DNA from: Fastidiosipila sanguinis
Lineage (GTDB): Bacteria; Bacillota; Clostridia; Saccharofermentanales; Fastidiosipilaceae
DNA length: 64,000 bases
Assembly: GCF_002998295.1 (NCBI RefSeq)
Contig: NZ_CP027226.1
Coordinates: 186,001 to 250,000 of the forward strand
Direction of reading: 5' to 3'
Part shown: in pieces, positions 36,701-46,434 of the stretch
Layout of the letters: each line of letters starts with the position of its first letter
Numbering within the stretch: position 1 is the first letter of the stretch
Notes under the pieces: generated by a model
The model's input: the letters and a program-made list of their open reading frames with translations, nothing else
The model's database searches: none
Told to the model about the DNA's origin: nothing
Made by a program: the position numbers and the translations under genes

Positions 36701-37474
36701 ACGGAATTAGGTTCTGGTATGAAAATTGCCATGAGAGACCTTGAGGTGAGAGGAGCGGGGAATCTATTAGGCGGAGAACAGCATGGTCATATGGAAGCGA
36801 TTGGCTATGAACTCTATGTACAAATGTTAGAAGAGGAAGTCCAATTAGCAAGGGAAGAAGCTGAAGAAGAGGAGAAACTTGCTGCTGATACGGATAGCGC
36901 TGGCAGTAGTGTCACAGGTGCTGAAGATGCAAGTAGTCAAGTTATTGAGCGCTCAGAAGTTCTGTCGGAAAATATGCCTTTGAACAAAGATTTCGTAACT
37001 CGCATTGATATTAAACTTGATGCTTATCTTCCGAGTTCTTTAATTCCTTCAGAGGGCCAAAGAATGGATATGTATAAGAGACTATTAGATATTGAAGATA
37101 TAGATGAATACTACGATATCTTGGATGAACTTATGGATAGATATGGTGAACTTCCTGAAGAAACTTATGCGTTAGCAGATATTTCATATGTTGAGAGTCA
37201 AGCGAGAAAAATGCATTTAAATAGAATATATATAGATAGAAAAGATATTATCCTTGAGTTTAGTCCAGAATTAAGGCCGAATATGGAAGCTTTAGGTGTG
37301 TTATTAAACTTAGAAAAATACAAACATAAGATAAAGTTTATTGCCAGCGGTGCAGGTAATATTCGTTGGGGTGGAGCTGCAAAAAACAAGAAATTAGTCA
37401 GCGCTAACTTAAGAGAGTTGTTTAAGGATTTGGAGATGGCGCTGAGAGTGCAAGCAGAGAAATTATCGAAATAG
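33737..37474 (+). CDS. mfd: Transcription-repair coupling factor
   Basis: 1245-residue Mfd. UvrB-homology region near the N-terminus, RNA-polymerase-interaction domain around DLEIGSYVVHEDHGIGLYEG (about 530-550), and a RecG-like translocase with Walker A GDVGFGKTE (about 681), DEEQRFG (about 781), SATPIPRTL and GRVGRSNKQAYAF. The C-terminal domain is present. It pushes stalled RNA polymerase off lesions and recruits UvrA. Between the translocase and the C-terminal domain lies a low-complexity acidic insert (about 1040-1080). Confidence 0.96.
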   Translation: MLNDKAKSETKAEKINKENWIVESALIDPKFTELKDIWNLGAYKKTLAVNSKQLSHINVVGPIENHAAFILSALLLQKDDNDFAFVVASDPLQSRRLQEALKAFYPGEVLEFPAREFNLSRIESASKNEMHQRIKVISRLLETREEKLRPIVLITAAALQQRMPDMSSLLDRYIKIDLNTIMEPAELVARLSDIGYKHSEVAENAGEFSQRGDIVDLVPINADENGIRISFFDNEIEQIRLYDLESQRQFDEVNEIIISPAQEINISDEQRITLVERIKDFRDEQSENMYKKAASRDEVEAFKALCNYDIERLENNLSVEILDRWLEFIYPEKTSILDYFQELCGRAVVFELKKLQEFLDAWQASKEQQIKQLLVQGKTTTLVAENIIGKVAIMKSLDQDFQVLGFALLDGSGNGFPAAKKFAFRSLAAENYRAREDEFYEMLKERQAENKFTCIYVADDSKRDALNEKLLLNAPAAVKRLIPRALNEGFVWPDAKLAIFGTENVFGKRYKRNKRRKKNEQTIKFFSDLEIGSYVVHEDHGIGLYEGIETITTASGSKDYIKVSYAKGDSLFLPMEAIEQLSKYVGMDNRKPRLSSLGGGEWSKLKTRARDSIKKLATNIVKLYAERNRIKGYKFSEDTVWDNEFAEGFPFEETEDQLEAMEDVREDMQSDKVMDRLLIGDVGFGKTEVAFRAMFKAVSNGMQAAMLSPTTVLTQQHYENFKERAKGYPIEVAVLSRFTSKKEQQEIVKGLKNGMVDVVIGTHRLLSDDVQFKRLGVLVVDEEQRFGVDHKEKLKEKYPNVDVLSLSATPIPRTLHMSLSGIRDISLLEEPPQERREIQTFVLEYDEAIINEAIVREVGRGGQVFYLINNVKKIPEIVKHLEEKIPGLRVSIGHGQMPESQLEAIIHAFIKGESDVLVCTTIIESGIDMPNVNTLIARDADRLGLAQLYQIKGRVGRSNKQAYAFITYDGNKNLTEDAQKRLATIRDFTELGSGMKIAMRDLEVRGAGNLLGGEQHGHMEAIGYELYVQMLEEEVQLAREEAEEEEKLAADTDSAGSSVTGAEDASSQVIERSEVLSENMPLNKDFVTRIDIKLDAYLPSSLIPSEGQRMDMYKRLLDIEDIDEYYDILDELMDRYGELPEETYALADISYVESQARKMHLNRIYIDRKDIILEFSPELRPNMEALGVLLNLEKYKHKIKFIASGAGNIRWGGAAKNKKLVSANLRELFKDLEMALRVQAEKLSK

Positions 37475-37600
37475 ACATTGGATTAAGAAGAAAGACAAGC
37501 AGAAAATAGAAATTCATACTTAGAAATCCATGCAGTGAATTTTTATATTTGATATTATCTAATGTATAAATTTATGGTAAAGAAAGTGATCTGACAAGAA

Positions 37601-39118
37601 ATGACGATTGACAAAACTACAAGTAGAAGAATTGTTGGAATAGTAGCAATATCACTTTTGCTTGCTTGGGGAATTGGCCATATTGATGGTGCTCCGAAGA
37701 TATTTCAATATATAGTTAATGTCACTTTACCAGTTCTTGTTGGTGGTTTAATGGCTTTTATTTTGAACTTGCCAATGCGTGCTATTGAGAGAAGCTTATT
37801 TGGCAAACCATGGAAGTCGGATAAGGAGAAATATCGTAAACGTCTTGCTAGACCTATTAGTATACTTTTGACATTGATTATTACAGGCACAATAATTGCC
37901 TTAATAATCTTTCTCGTTGTACCTGATATAGTTAGAACTATAGTATCCTTTTTCCAAAGCTTACCCGGTGCAGTTCAAGGTATAAATAACTGGTTTATTA
38001 AATTTAGTGAGGAGAATCCTCAGATAGCCTCATATCTTCAGGCCTCATCTTTTAACATTAATAACTTACTTAACCAATTTATAAACTGGCTATATAGTAC
38101 GAGTTCTCAGCTAGCTACTACTTTGTTAGGGCTTATTAGCGGAACAGTTACAGGTGTTATTAACTTTTTTATTGCTGTGATTTTCTCGATATATTTCTTG
38201 GCGAGAAAAGAAGCTCTCTTCAGAGAATTTAAGGCAGTGGGATACTCATTGTTGCCTGAAATATACATGGATAAACTTTTGCAGTTTACTTCACTCTGTA
38301 GTTTGATTTTCTCCAAGTTCTTTGCAGGACAAGGTATTGAATCATTAATTTTTGGTACATTGACATTTTTGGGGCTGATAATTTTCCGCTTCCCATTCCC
38401 AATTACCATATCTGTGCTACAAATGTTAGGTGCATTTATTCCAATTGTTGGTGCTTTTATTTCTGCTGCAATTGGAGGAATATTAATATGGGTTGAGACG
38501 TCAATTGTTGATGCATTGTTATTTGTCTTAATGATTGTAGTGATACAGCAAATAGAAGGAAATGTTATTTATCCAAGAGTTATGGGTTCTCAGATTGGAT
38601 TGCCTTCATTCTGGGTACTTGTTGCCGTTACATGCGGTACCCAATTATTTGGTTTAGTAGGTACAGTTTTGGCAGTTCCGACTACTACTATTTTCTATCT
38701 TTTGATCCAAGCTTGGAGCAATCGTAGGATTATTGAGAAAAAAGTAGATCCTTATAAAGTTGTAAATTTTGAAAAAGCTCTAGAGATGGAAGATGGGGAA
38801 GTGTCAACAAGAAAAACTGCAGCACGAATTGTTGAACCGGTTAGACCAAAGGTTAAGTTAAGTGTCAATAGAGTAGATACAGATGCTGTGAGTTATGACA
38901 CAGATGCTTCTGAAGAATTTGATTTTGACTCCCAGTATTACGAACTAAGAAGGAACCAAGCTCCAGAGATTTCAGAAATGGATGTCTCTAAGAAACTAAA
39001 ACGTGAAGCTTGGAAACATCCTTTTATGAGTAAGAGACAATTATTAGAATTGATTATGAATTCTGAAGATGAAGATCATGCGGAAAAAGATGATCCTAAG
39101 CATTCTGATTTTGAATAA
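37601..39118 (+). CDS. AI-2E family transporter (UPF0118)
   Basis: 505-residue polytopic membrane protein with about eight helices. The family end motif VEGNVIYPRVMGSQIGL-like stretch (about 320-340) is clear, as are PDIVRTIVSFF and the IGAFIPIVGAFISAAIGG-type region. Members export small molecules or ions; the autoinducer-2 link holds only for a few. A hydrophilic acidic C-terminal tail (about 385-505) is an extra. Single gene between mfd and gap. Confidence 0.85.
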   Translation: MTIDKTTSRRIVGIVAISLLLAWGIGHIDGAPKIFQYIVNVTLPVLVGGLMAFILNLPMRAIERSLFGKPWKSDKEKYRKRLARPISILLTLIITGTIIALIIFLVVPDIVRTIVSFFQSLPGAVQGINNWFIKFSEENPQIASYLQASSFNINNLLNQFINWLYSTSSQLATTLLGLISGTVTGVINFFIAVIFSIYFLARKEALFREFKAVGYSLLPEIYMDKLLQFTSLCSLIFSKFFAGQGIESLIFGTLTFLGLIIFRFPFPITISVLQMLGAFIPIVGAFISAAIGGILIWVETSIVDALLFVLMIVVIQQIEGNVIYPRVMGSQIGLPSFWVLVAVTCGTQLFGLVGTVLAVPTTTIFYLLIQAWSNRRIIEKKVDPYKVVNFEKALEMEDGEVSTRKTAARIVEPVRPKVKLSVNRVDTDAVSYDTDASEEFDFDSQYYELRRNQAPEISEMDVSKKLKREAWKHPFMSKRQLLELIMNSEDEDHAEKDDPKHSDFE

Positions 39119-39195
39119 ACGAGGTATTTTACCCTATAAAATTATAAGAAACTGTTAAGATTCTGCTAATTTTACAGGTGAATCAAATTAAATAG

Positions 39196-39224
39196 TTGAT
39201 GATAATTAAAAAAACGTATAGAAT
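39196..39224 (+). promoter_or_regulatory. Promoter of gap
   Basis: TTGATG (39196-39201) and TAGAAT (39219-39224) with an exact 17-base spacer, 63 bases before the gap ATG. Confidence 0.6.
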
Positions 39225-39250
39225 AAACGAGTATTGAAATACAAATGTAA

Positions 39251-40360
<1,110 letters not shown>

Positions 40361-40390
40361 TTTTAGTTGATAAAATTTGATAGATTATGA

Positions 40391-40420
40391 GGGGCTTGTC
40401 TTGGACAAGCTCCTTTTTTT
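40391..40420 (+). terminator. Rho-independent terminator of gap
   Basis: 10-bp stem GGGGCTTGTC / GACAAGCTCC (with one G-U pair), loop TTG, then seven Ts. Confidence 0.9.
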
Positions 40421-40541
40421 GTGGCTGTATCATTTTAATTAGATTTTTTATGATATTGGTATTATAATGTAAAAGCTTATGAATAAAGGTAGATCTTTAT
40501 TTGTATAAACAACAATAGTATTTCTTATAAGGAGACAAAAA

Positions 40542-43500
40542 ATGGCTAAAAATAATAGTTTTAAGAAAAAAGCTTGGAGTTTGTTTTTAGTTTTCGCTTT
40601 AGTTTTAGGCTTCTTACCAATTAACTTGGTACAAGCTGCAGATGAATGGCCTAACTATGCTGAAGAAGAAGCGATGATTAAAAACTATAACGACAAAGAG
40701 CGCTATAGACAAACTGATTTGCAACCAGGCGATACTAGTCAAACATTAGATAGCACTGATGAAAGGGTTGAAAAAGATGGTTTTAAATTTGAACTTAAAA
40801 ATCCATCACCAACATCACCTAGTAAAACCCAGTATGGTTACCAAATCACAATAGACAAGAAGACAGGCCAAAGAACCTATACCAAGGTTGCTGTAACTGA
40901 TTCTGGTCTTATTCTTGTAAATCCTGGAAATAAGCCAATGATGGGTAAGGGAGATAAATTAACTCCTGAATCTGCTGCTGTAAGCTACAAGCCACAAGAA
41001 AATACAGAGTTAACATCTAGTGGGAGACAAAGAAACTTAAACTACGAAGCAAGTAATGAAACTTTAGAGCACATCAATAATAAGGACAATAACTCTACTT
41101 CCTTTGGTTTTAATGATAATTACACTCAAAATAATCCTAGTATCAAGTTTTTCGGAGATAGCTTCGGTATAACCTACAAGGTCAACCCATGGCCAAATGA
41201 AAATGATAAGTTAGAGCTTATAAAGTTAAACGGAAGTCATAATAAAACGGAATTTGTTCAAGGACAAACTATAACTACTGACATATCAGTAGAAAATCTT
41301 GACGACAATGCTAGAGAAAGACTTGTAGGCCAAGTCTACCATCCTGTAACAGGTAAAATTGTACCTGGAGCTAAGGCATCTATTAATGAAGATGATAAAG
41401 TAGTTATTACAATGCCTGAAGGTGTGATAGATGAAAATGGAAATCTTAATAAGGATTCTATTTTTTATAAAGACCCTAACTTTAAAGGGATTCAAAGTTT
41501 AGAGGTTAAATTCTTTACTCGTCCAAGAACAGCTGATGAATTTAACTCTATAGCTCAAGCGCCTGAAGAAGAATGGGATAAAGGAACCTATGTTGAAACA
41601 GGTGCAGGCACTGATACAATCAACCACAAGGGACAAGATGTAGTAATCGACAAGCAAGGCATAGACCGCTACGACCACTACAACTTAATTGGTTCATTCA
41701 AGTTAAACCTTGATGATACAAGATACTACGACCAAGGATTTATCGATGGTAATAAAGCTGATACATCAAAACATACTTCATCTGCTGTAAAACCTGGTGA
41801 AGAGTTTGAAGTAAAGCTATATGTTCCAGAAGATAGAAAAGATGAAGATTTATTCCCACATCAAAAAACACCGGAAGAAATGGAAGCTGCTAAAGATGGA
41901 AATCAAGCAGTAGGATCAATTGATTGGCAGTTTATAAATAAGATTAATGAAGGAAAGAAACCTGAAGATCAATGGAAGTTAGAATATGATGAAACTTCAC
42001 TTCCAACAACTTTCAAAATAACCCCACCAAAATCAGCTAGGGCTGGAGATTTTGTAGCTGTACCATTAACATATACTTATACTAATGGTTCAACAGATGT
42101 TCACTGGTTCCACTTTGTTGTTCAAGAATCAACAAATAATAGACCAGAGTATCTTGTCCAAGTAAACTATCCATCAATAGAACAGAAATCGACACCAAAG
42201 GTTCCAAAAGATGATAAGAAACTAAGTCCAACAAGTTATTCAATACCAGATGGAGTAGCTTTTAAGGATGATCATGGAAATGAATGGGATGTTTCTATTG
42301 ATGCAACAACAGGTGAAGTAACAGCTAAGCCAATAGATTCAAGTAAGTTTGATGGTGGAGAGAAAATTCAAGTACCAGTAACAGCTCATTATACAGATCC
42401 AAATGAGCCAGAAAAACAGATAGAAGAGACAGGAATCATAGCTGAATTTGTTATAAAAGAAAAAGCTAATATGACTCCACGTTATAATGCCAAGGCTGGT
42501 AAGGCTGGAGATATTTTATCTTCAGAAGTTATATTAAATGAAGAAGATAAATTTAATAGAAGACCAACTAAATTTACCTTAGAATCAGATACTTATGTTG
42601 ACGACAAAGGTAACACATGGAATGTATCAATTGATGAAAATACAGGTACAGTAACAGCTACAGTTCCAAATCCTGAAGAAGGTAAATCAATAGATGGGGC
42701 ATTATTAAATGTACCAGTATCAGCTCATTATTATGAAGCTAATGGTGAAGTTGAGGTTGCTACAAGAGAAGTAGAAGTTCAATTTGTATCTTATGGAACC
42801 AATGGAACTTTTGATAAAATTGAAGAAATTCCTTTTGAAACTAAAGTAGAAAAAGATCCAGACCTTAAGAAAGGTGAGATCAAAGTAATTACTGAAGGTA
42901 AAAAAGGTTCTAAGAAAGTAACTTACACTATAAAAGATTCTGTAGTTGATGAAACTCTAACTAAAGAAGTCATTCTAGAAGAAGCACAAGAGCGTCTAAT
43001 TCATGTTGGTGAAGGCGTAAATGATGGTACACATAAGATAGAAGAAAAAGTTGAGATACCATTTGAGACCGTTGTGGAATTTGATGATACTCTTGCACCA
43101 GGAGAGAAAAAAGTAACTCAAGAAGGTGTTCCTGGAGAAAAGACAAGAACAACAACATTAACAATTGAAGATGGTAAAGTTACAGACGAACAAACAACAG
43201 AATTTAAGGAAACAAAAGCACCAGTAAAACAAATTATTAAAGTAGGTAGAAATACAGATGGAAAAATTACTCATACAGAGAAGATTCCATTTAAGTATGA
43301 AATTTCCTACGATGAAAATCTAAACTCAGGCGAATACGTAATAGATGTCCCAGGACAAGAAGGTACTAAGACAACAACTTGGACAATTAGTAACTCTCAA
43401 GTTGTAGGAGAACCTGAAGTAGATGTTCAAGATCCAGTAAATGCTGTTATTAGAGTTGGAAAAAAAGATTACACTGGTGAAATTACTCACAAAGAATCTC

Positions 43501-45455
43501 ATGAAGTACCATTTGAAGTTGAATATAGGTATTCTGATGAACTTGAAGCTGGTCAAACAAAAGTTGAACAAAAAGGTGAAAAAGGTTCATACGATATAGA
43601 ATACTCACAAAAAATTAAGAATGGTGAACCTGATGGTGACCCAACATCAACTAAGACGAATGAAAAAGCAGCAAAAAATGAAATTGTTTTAATTGGTACA
43701 AAACCAGTTACAAAAGTTGTAGAGAAACCATTCAATACTGAATATATCTATGATGAAAATCTTGAAGCTGGTAAAACAGAAGAAGTTACTCCAGGTAAGA
43801 ATGGAAAAGTTACTATAACAACTACATATGACAAAGATCAGGAGAAAGTAGTTACATCTGAAACAGAAGAAGCTGCTACAAATAGAGTTGTTAAAATTGG
43901 TGGTAAGACAAATGGAACTGAAATTGTTAAAGAAGAAACTCCATTTGAAGTTGAAGTTAAGAAAGATCCAAGCCTAAAGAAAGGCGAATGGAAATATGCT
44001 ACTGATGAAGCTGGAAATGAATTAAGAGGTGAAAAGGGAGAACAAGAAAGAACTCTCACAATAGAGAACTCTAAAGTAACAAACATTTCTGACCCAACAG
44101 TAACAAAAGAAGCCAAGAAAGCTGTAATATTAATAGGTGAAGGCACCAACGACGGTACTCACGAAATAGTTGAAAAGAAAGCACTACCATTCGAAACAAT
44201 CATTGAATATGATGATTCACTAGAACCAGGTGAAGAGAAAGTTGTTCAAGAAGGTACACCAGGAGAACAAGAAAGAACTAATACTTTAGTTATCCAAGAT
44301 GGCAAGGTTGTAGAAACTAAAGAAGGTGAATTCAAGACAACTAAAGAACCTGTTAACAAGATTGTTAAAGTTGGTAGAAAACCAAGTGAAGGCGAAGTAA
44401 CTAAGACTATCGAAAGAGAAATTCCTTACGAAACTAAGGTTATATATGATGAAAATCTTGAAGCTGGATTCCAAGAAATTGAAAATGAAGGTAAACCAGG
44501 TAAGGAAGAAGTAACTATTACACAAAAAGTAAAAAATAGTAAACCAGTTGGTGAAGCAACTGAAACAGTTAAGACAATTACAGAAAAAGAAGACAGAGTT
44601 GTAAGAGTTGGTGTAAAACCAGTTGTTAAAGAAGTTGAATTAGGAAACAATACAGAATACAGACACAATCCAGAACTTAAAGCCGGTGAAGAAAAAGTCA
44701 TCGAAGAAGGTTCAAAAGGATCTGTAAAATACACAACTACATTCAACAAGGAAACAGGTAAGCTTGAAGTAACTGAAGAACGAATTGAACCTAAGAACAA
44801 AATCGTAGAATACGGTACAAAGACTGAAGGTGAATTCAAGTACGAAAGTGAACAAGCATACAATGTAATTATCAGAGAAAATCCTAATTTGGATGCTGGT
44901 ACACATAAGGTTGTTCAAGAAGGAATAGTTGGAAAGACAGAAACAACTGTTAAAGTTGTAAATAGTGAGGAAGTCTCTAGAGAGACTAAGACAATCACAG
45001 AAAAACAAGACATGATTATTGAAATTGGTACTAAGAATGTCTGTGAAATTCCTCCAATAGATCCAGAAAATCCTGAAGATCCAACAGATCCAGAGGTAAC
45101 AGACCCAACTGATCCAGAAACAACAGACCCAACTGATCCAGAAACAACAGACCCAACAGATCCAGAGGTAACTGAACCAACTGATCCAGAGGAAAGTGAA
45201 CCAACAGATCCAGAGGTAACTGAGCCAACAGACCCAGAGGTAACAAAACCAACAGATCCTGAAACTCCAGGAACTGAGAAACCTGATAAACCAGGTTCAG
45301 AAAAACCTTCAGAAAGCTCAAAGAATCCTAAAGGAACTGAGCCAAAACAAAATAATGTTGGTAAGACAGGTGCAGCTTTGAGTGCTTATCCTGTATTAGG
45401 ATTAGTCCTTGTTGTTGGTGCAGCTTTAATCAGCAAAAAGAAAAAAGAAGATTAA
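40542..45455 (+). CDS. G5-repeat cell-wall surface protein with non-canonical sorting signal
   Basis: 1637 residues. Signal peptide at 1-32 (charged start, hydrophobic core, VQAADE cleavage region). An N-terminal non-repetitive adhesive region follows (about 33-545), then two Rib-like domains (about 545-750). Ten G5-like repeats (about 754-1498) have the frame PFET....DP.L..GE..V...G..G. A DPTDPE-type spacer (about 1506-1590) spans the wall, and the end has VGKTG (1606-1610), a hydrophobic helix and KKKKED. The layout matches Aap/SasG-like adhesins, which mediate zinc-dependent cell-cell adhesion and biofilm growth. The sortase motif differs from LPXTG. Single gene after gap, followed by a terminator. 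Confidence 0.88.
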   Translation: MAKNNSFKKKAWSLFLVFALVLGFLPINLVQAADEWPNYAEEEAMIKNYNDKERYRQTDLQPGDTSQTLDSTDERVEKDGFKFELKNPSPTSPSKTQYGYQITIDKKTGQRTYTKVAVTDSGLILVNPGNKPMMGKGDKLTPESAAVSYKPQENTELTSSGRQRNLNYEASNETLEHINNKDNNSTSFGFNDNYTQNNPSIKFFGDSFGITYKVNPWPNENDKLELIKLNGSHNKTEFVQGQTITTDISVENLDDNARERLVGQVYHPVTGKIVPGAKASINEDDKVVITMPEGVIDENGNLNKDSIFYKDPNFKGIQSLEVKFFTRPRTADEFNSIAQAPEEEWDKGTYVETGAGTDTINHKGQDVVIDKQGIDRYDHYNLIGSFKLNLDDTRYYDQGFIDGNKADTSKHTSSAVKPGEEFEVKLYVPEDRKDEDLFPHQKTPEEMEAAKDGNQAVGSIDWQFINKINEGKKPEDQWKLEYDETSLPTTFKITPPKSARAGDFVAVPLTYTYTNGSTDVHWFHFVVQESTNNRPEYLVQVNYPSIEQKSTPKVPKDDKKLSPTSYSIPDGVAFKDDHGNEWDVSIDATTGEVTAKPIDSSKFDGGEKIQVPVTAHYTDPNEPEKQIEETGIIAEFVIKEKANMTPRYNAKAGKAGDILSSEVILNEEDKFNRRPTKFTLESDTYVDDKGNTWNVSIDENTGTVTATVPNPEEGKSIDGALLNVPVSAHYYEANGEVEVATREVEVQFVSYGTNGTFDKIEEIPFETKVEKDPDLKKGEIKVITEGKKGSKKVTYTIKDSVVDETLTKEVILEEAQERLIHVGEGVNDGTHKIEEKVEIPFETVVEFDDTLAPGEKKVTQEGVPGEKTRTTTLTIEDGKVTDEQTTEFKETKAPVKQIIKVGRNTDGKITHTEKIPFKYEISYDENLNSGEYVIDVPGQEGTKTTTWTISNSQVVGEPEVDVQDPVNAVIRVGKKDYTGEITHKESHEVPFEVEYRYSDELEAGQTKVEQKGEKGSYDIEYSQKIKNGEPDGDPTSTKTNEKAAKNEIVLIGTKPVTKVVEKPFNTEYIYDENLEAGKTEEVTPGKNGKVTITTTYDKDQEKVVTSETEEAATNRVVKIGGKTNGTEIVKEETPFEVEVKKDPSLKKGEWKYATDEAGNELRGEKGEQERTLTIENSKVTNISDPTVTKEAKKAVILIGEGTNDGTHEIVEKKALPFETIIEYDDSLEPGEEKVVQEGTPGEQERTNTLVIQDGKVVETKEGEFKTTKEPVNKIVKVGRKPSEGEVTKTIEREIPYETKVIYDENLEAGFQEIENEGKPGKEEVTITQKVKNSKPVGEATETVKTITEKEDRVVRVGVKPVVKEVELGNNTEYRHNPELKAGEEKVIEEGSKGSVKYTTTFNKETGKLEVTEERIEPKNKIVEYGTKTEGEFKYESEQAYNVIIRENPNLDAGTHKVVQEGIVGKTETTVKVVNSEEVSRETKTITEKQDMIIEIGTKNVCEIPPIDPENPEDPTDPEVTDPTDPETTDPTDPETTDPTDPEVTEPTDPEESEPTDPEVTEPTDPEVTKPTDPETPGTEKPDKPGSEKPSESSKNPKGTEPKQNNVGKTGAALSAYPVLGLVLVVGAALISKKKKED
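45058..45270 (+). repeat. Tandem repeats encoding the DPTDPE wall-spanning spacer
   Basis: About eight imperfect 24-base units, each encoding a variant of T-D-P-E-x-T-x-P. Near-identity at DNA level makes copy-number change by slippage likely. Confidence 0.8.
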
Positions 45456-45490
45456 TCAAAATAGATTAAATCTTTAAGATAAAATTTAAG

Positions 45491-45526
45491 AGGAGCTATA
45501 CAGAAACATTGTGTAGCTCCTTTTTT
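45491..45526 (+). terminator. Rho-independent terminator of the surface-protein gene
   Basis: Stem AGGAGCTATAC / GTGTAGCTCC with a short loop and six Ts, 36 bases after the stop. Confidence 0.85.
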
Positions 45527-45656
45527 ATTTGTACAAAAGACTTGAATTAAGCTTTCTGTATAGGCTGTTGAAATTCGATTAGTATCGCAAGTAAAGCTAC
45601 AAAAGCTTTTCAAGTGTGCAAAATAACCTAAAAATATAAAATAAGCTTGCTTTTTA

Positions 45657-45686
45657 TTGTTAAAATGATTAAAATGTATATATAAT
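45657..45686 (+). promoter_or_regulatory. Promoter of hpf
   Basis: TTGTTA (45657-45662) and TATAAT (45681-45686), spacer 18 bases, 22 bases before the ATG. Confidence 0.5.
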
Positions 45687-45707
45687 AATTCAAATGGAGG
45701 TGCAAAC

Positions 45708-46259
45708 ATGAGAATTGATATACAAAGTGTAGATATGAAAGTTGGTCAAGAACTTAGAAATAGAATAGAAGACAAACTTTCTAAATTTGACAGATATTTT
45801 GATGATAGCGCCTTATGTGAAGTTAAATGCACTACAGACGGTCCTGACTTGAAGAGAGTTGAGATAACACTTCATGTAGACAAGAAGATTTATAGAGCAG
45901 AAAGAAGCGAAGATGATATTTTTACAGCTCTAGATTCAGCTATAGATGTGTTACAAGGACAAATTCGTAAGCATAAGACTTTGATGTCAAATATGAACGG
46001 CAAATACGATAGTATGAAGAAATTCGTTCAAGAAGAACTAGTAGACGATGTAAGTGCTGACGAAGAGGTTGATGAAGTAAATTATGACTTCCGATACAAA
46101 TCATTTGAGATTCAGGCAATGTCTGATGAAGAGGCAGCAATGCAGATGGATCTACTAAATCACTCATTCTTTGTATATATATCAGATGAAACAGGCCATG
46201 TTAATGTTATATACAAACGTAAAAGCGACAGCTATGGAGTGATTGAACCAATTTATTAG
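45708..46259 (+). CDS. hpf: Long-form ribosome hibernation promoting factor
   Basis: 183 residues. N-terminal HPF/YfiA beta-alpha-beta-beta-beta-alpha domain (1-100; VGQELRNRIEDKLSKFDRYFDD; VEITLHVDKKIYRAE). A linker leads to the C-terminal dimerisation domain (about 125-183; VRYKSFEIQAMSDEEAAMQMDLLNHSFFVY-like). The long form pairs two 70S ribosomes into inactive 100S particles in starvation. HflX, which can undo this, is encoded at 29661. GGAGGT precedes the ATG. Own promoter and a strong terminator. Confidence 0.95.
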   Translation: MRIDIQSVDMKVGQELRNRIEDKLSKFDRYFDDSALCEVKCTTDGPDLKRVEITLHVDKKIYRAERSEDDIFTALDSAIDVLQGQIRKHKTLMSNMNGKYDSMKKFVQEELVDDVSADEEVDEVNYDFRYKSFEIQAMSDEEAAMQMDLLNHSFFVYISDETGHVNVIYKRKSDSYGVIEPIY

Positions 46260-46300
46260 AATTTTATTAATTACTTAGGCATTTCGTTTTTCTCCTTTTG

Positions 46301-46331
46301 CAGAACCCGTTGTTAACGGGTTCTGTTTTTT
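46301..46331 (+). terminator. Strong rho-independent terminator of hpf
   Basis: Perfect 11-bp stem CAGAACCCGTT / AACGGGTTCTG with loop GTT and six Ts. Confidence 0.92.
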
Positions 46332-46434
46332 GTTGTTAATTGTTGATTTTACAAAAACGAAAAAAGCCTTAAAATATTCAAAAGAAGAATCATATTTGTT
46401 GTATTATATATAGACTAATTAAGGGAGAGATTTT

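Noticed and set aside
45058-45270. CRISPR-like array
   Set aside because: The repeats are short, contiguous, lack unique spacers, and stay in one reading frame as a wall spacer. No cas genes are present in the window.
43838-45321. Several minus-strand open frames (for example 43838-44149, 44426-44863, 45031-45321) opposite the G5 gene
   Set aside because: They mirror the repeats of the + strand gene, have biased Ser/Leu/Phe composition, lack ribosome sites and match no family. They are shadows of a repetitive AT-rich gene.
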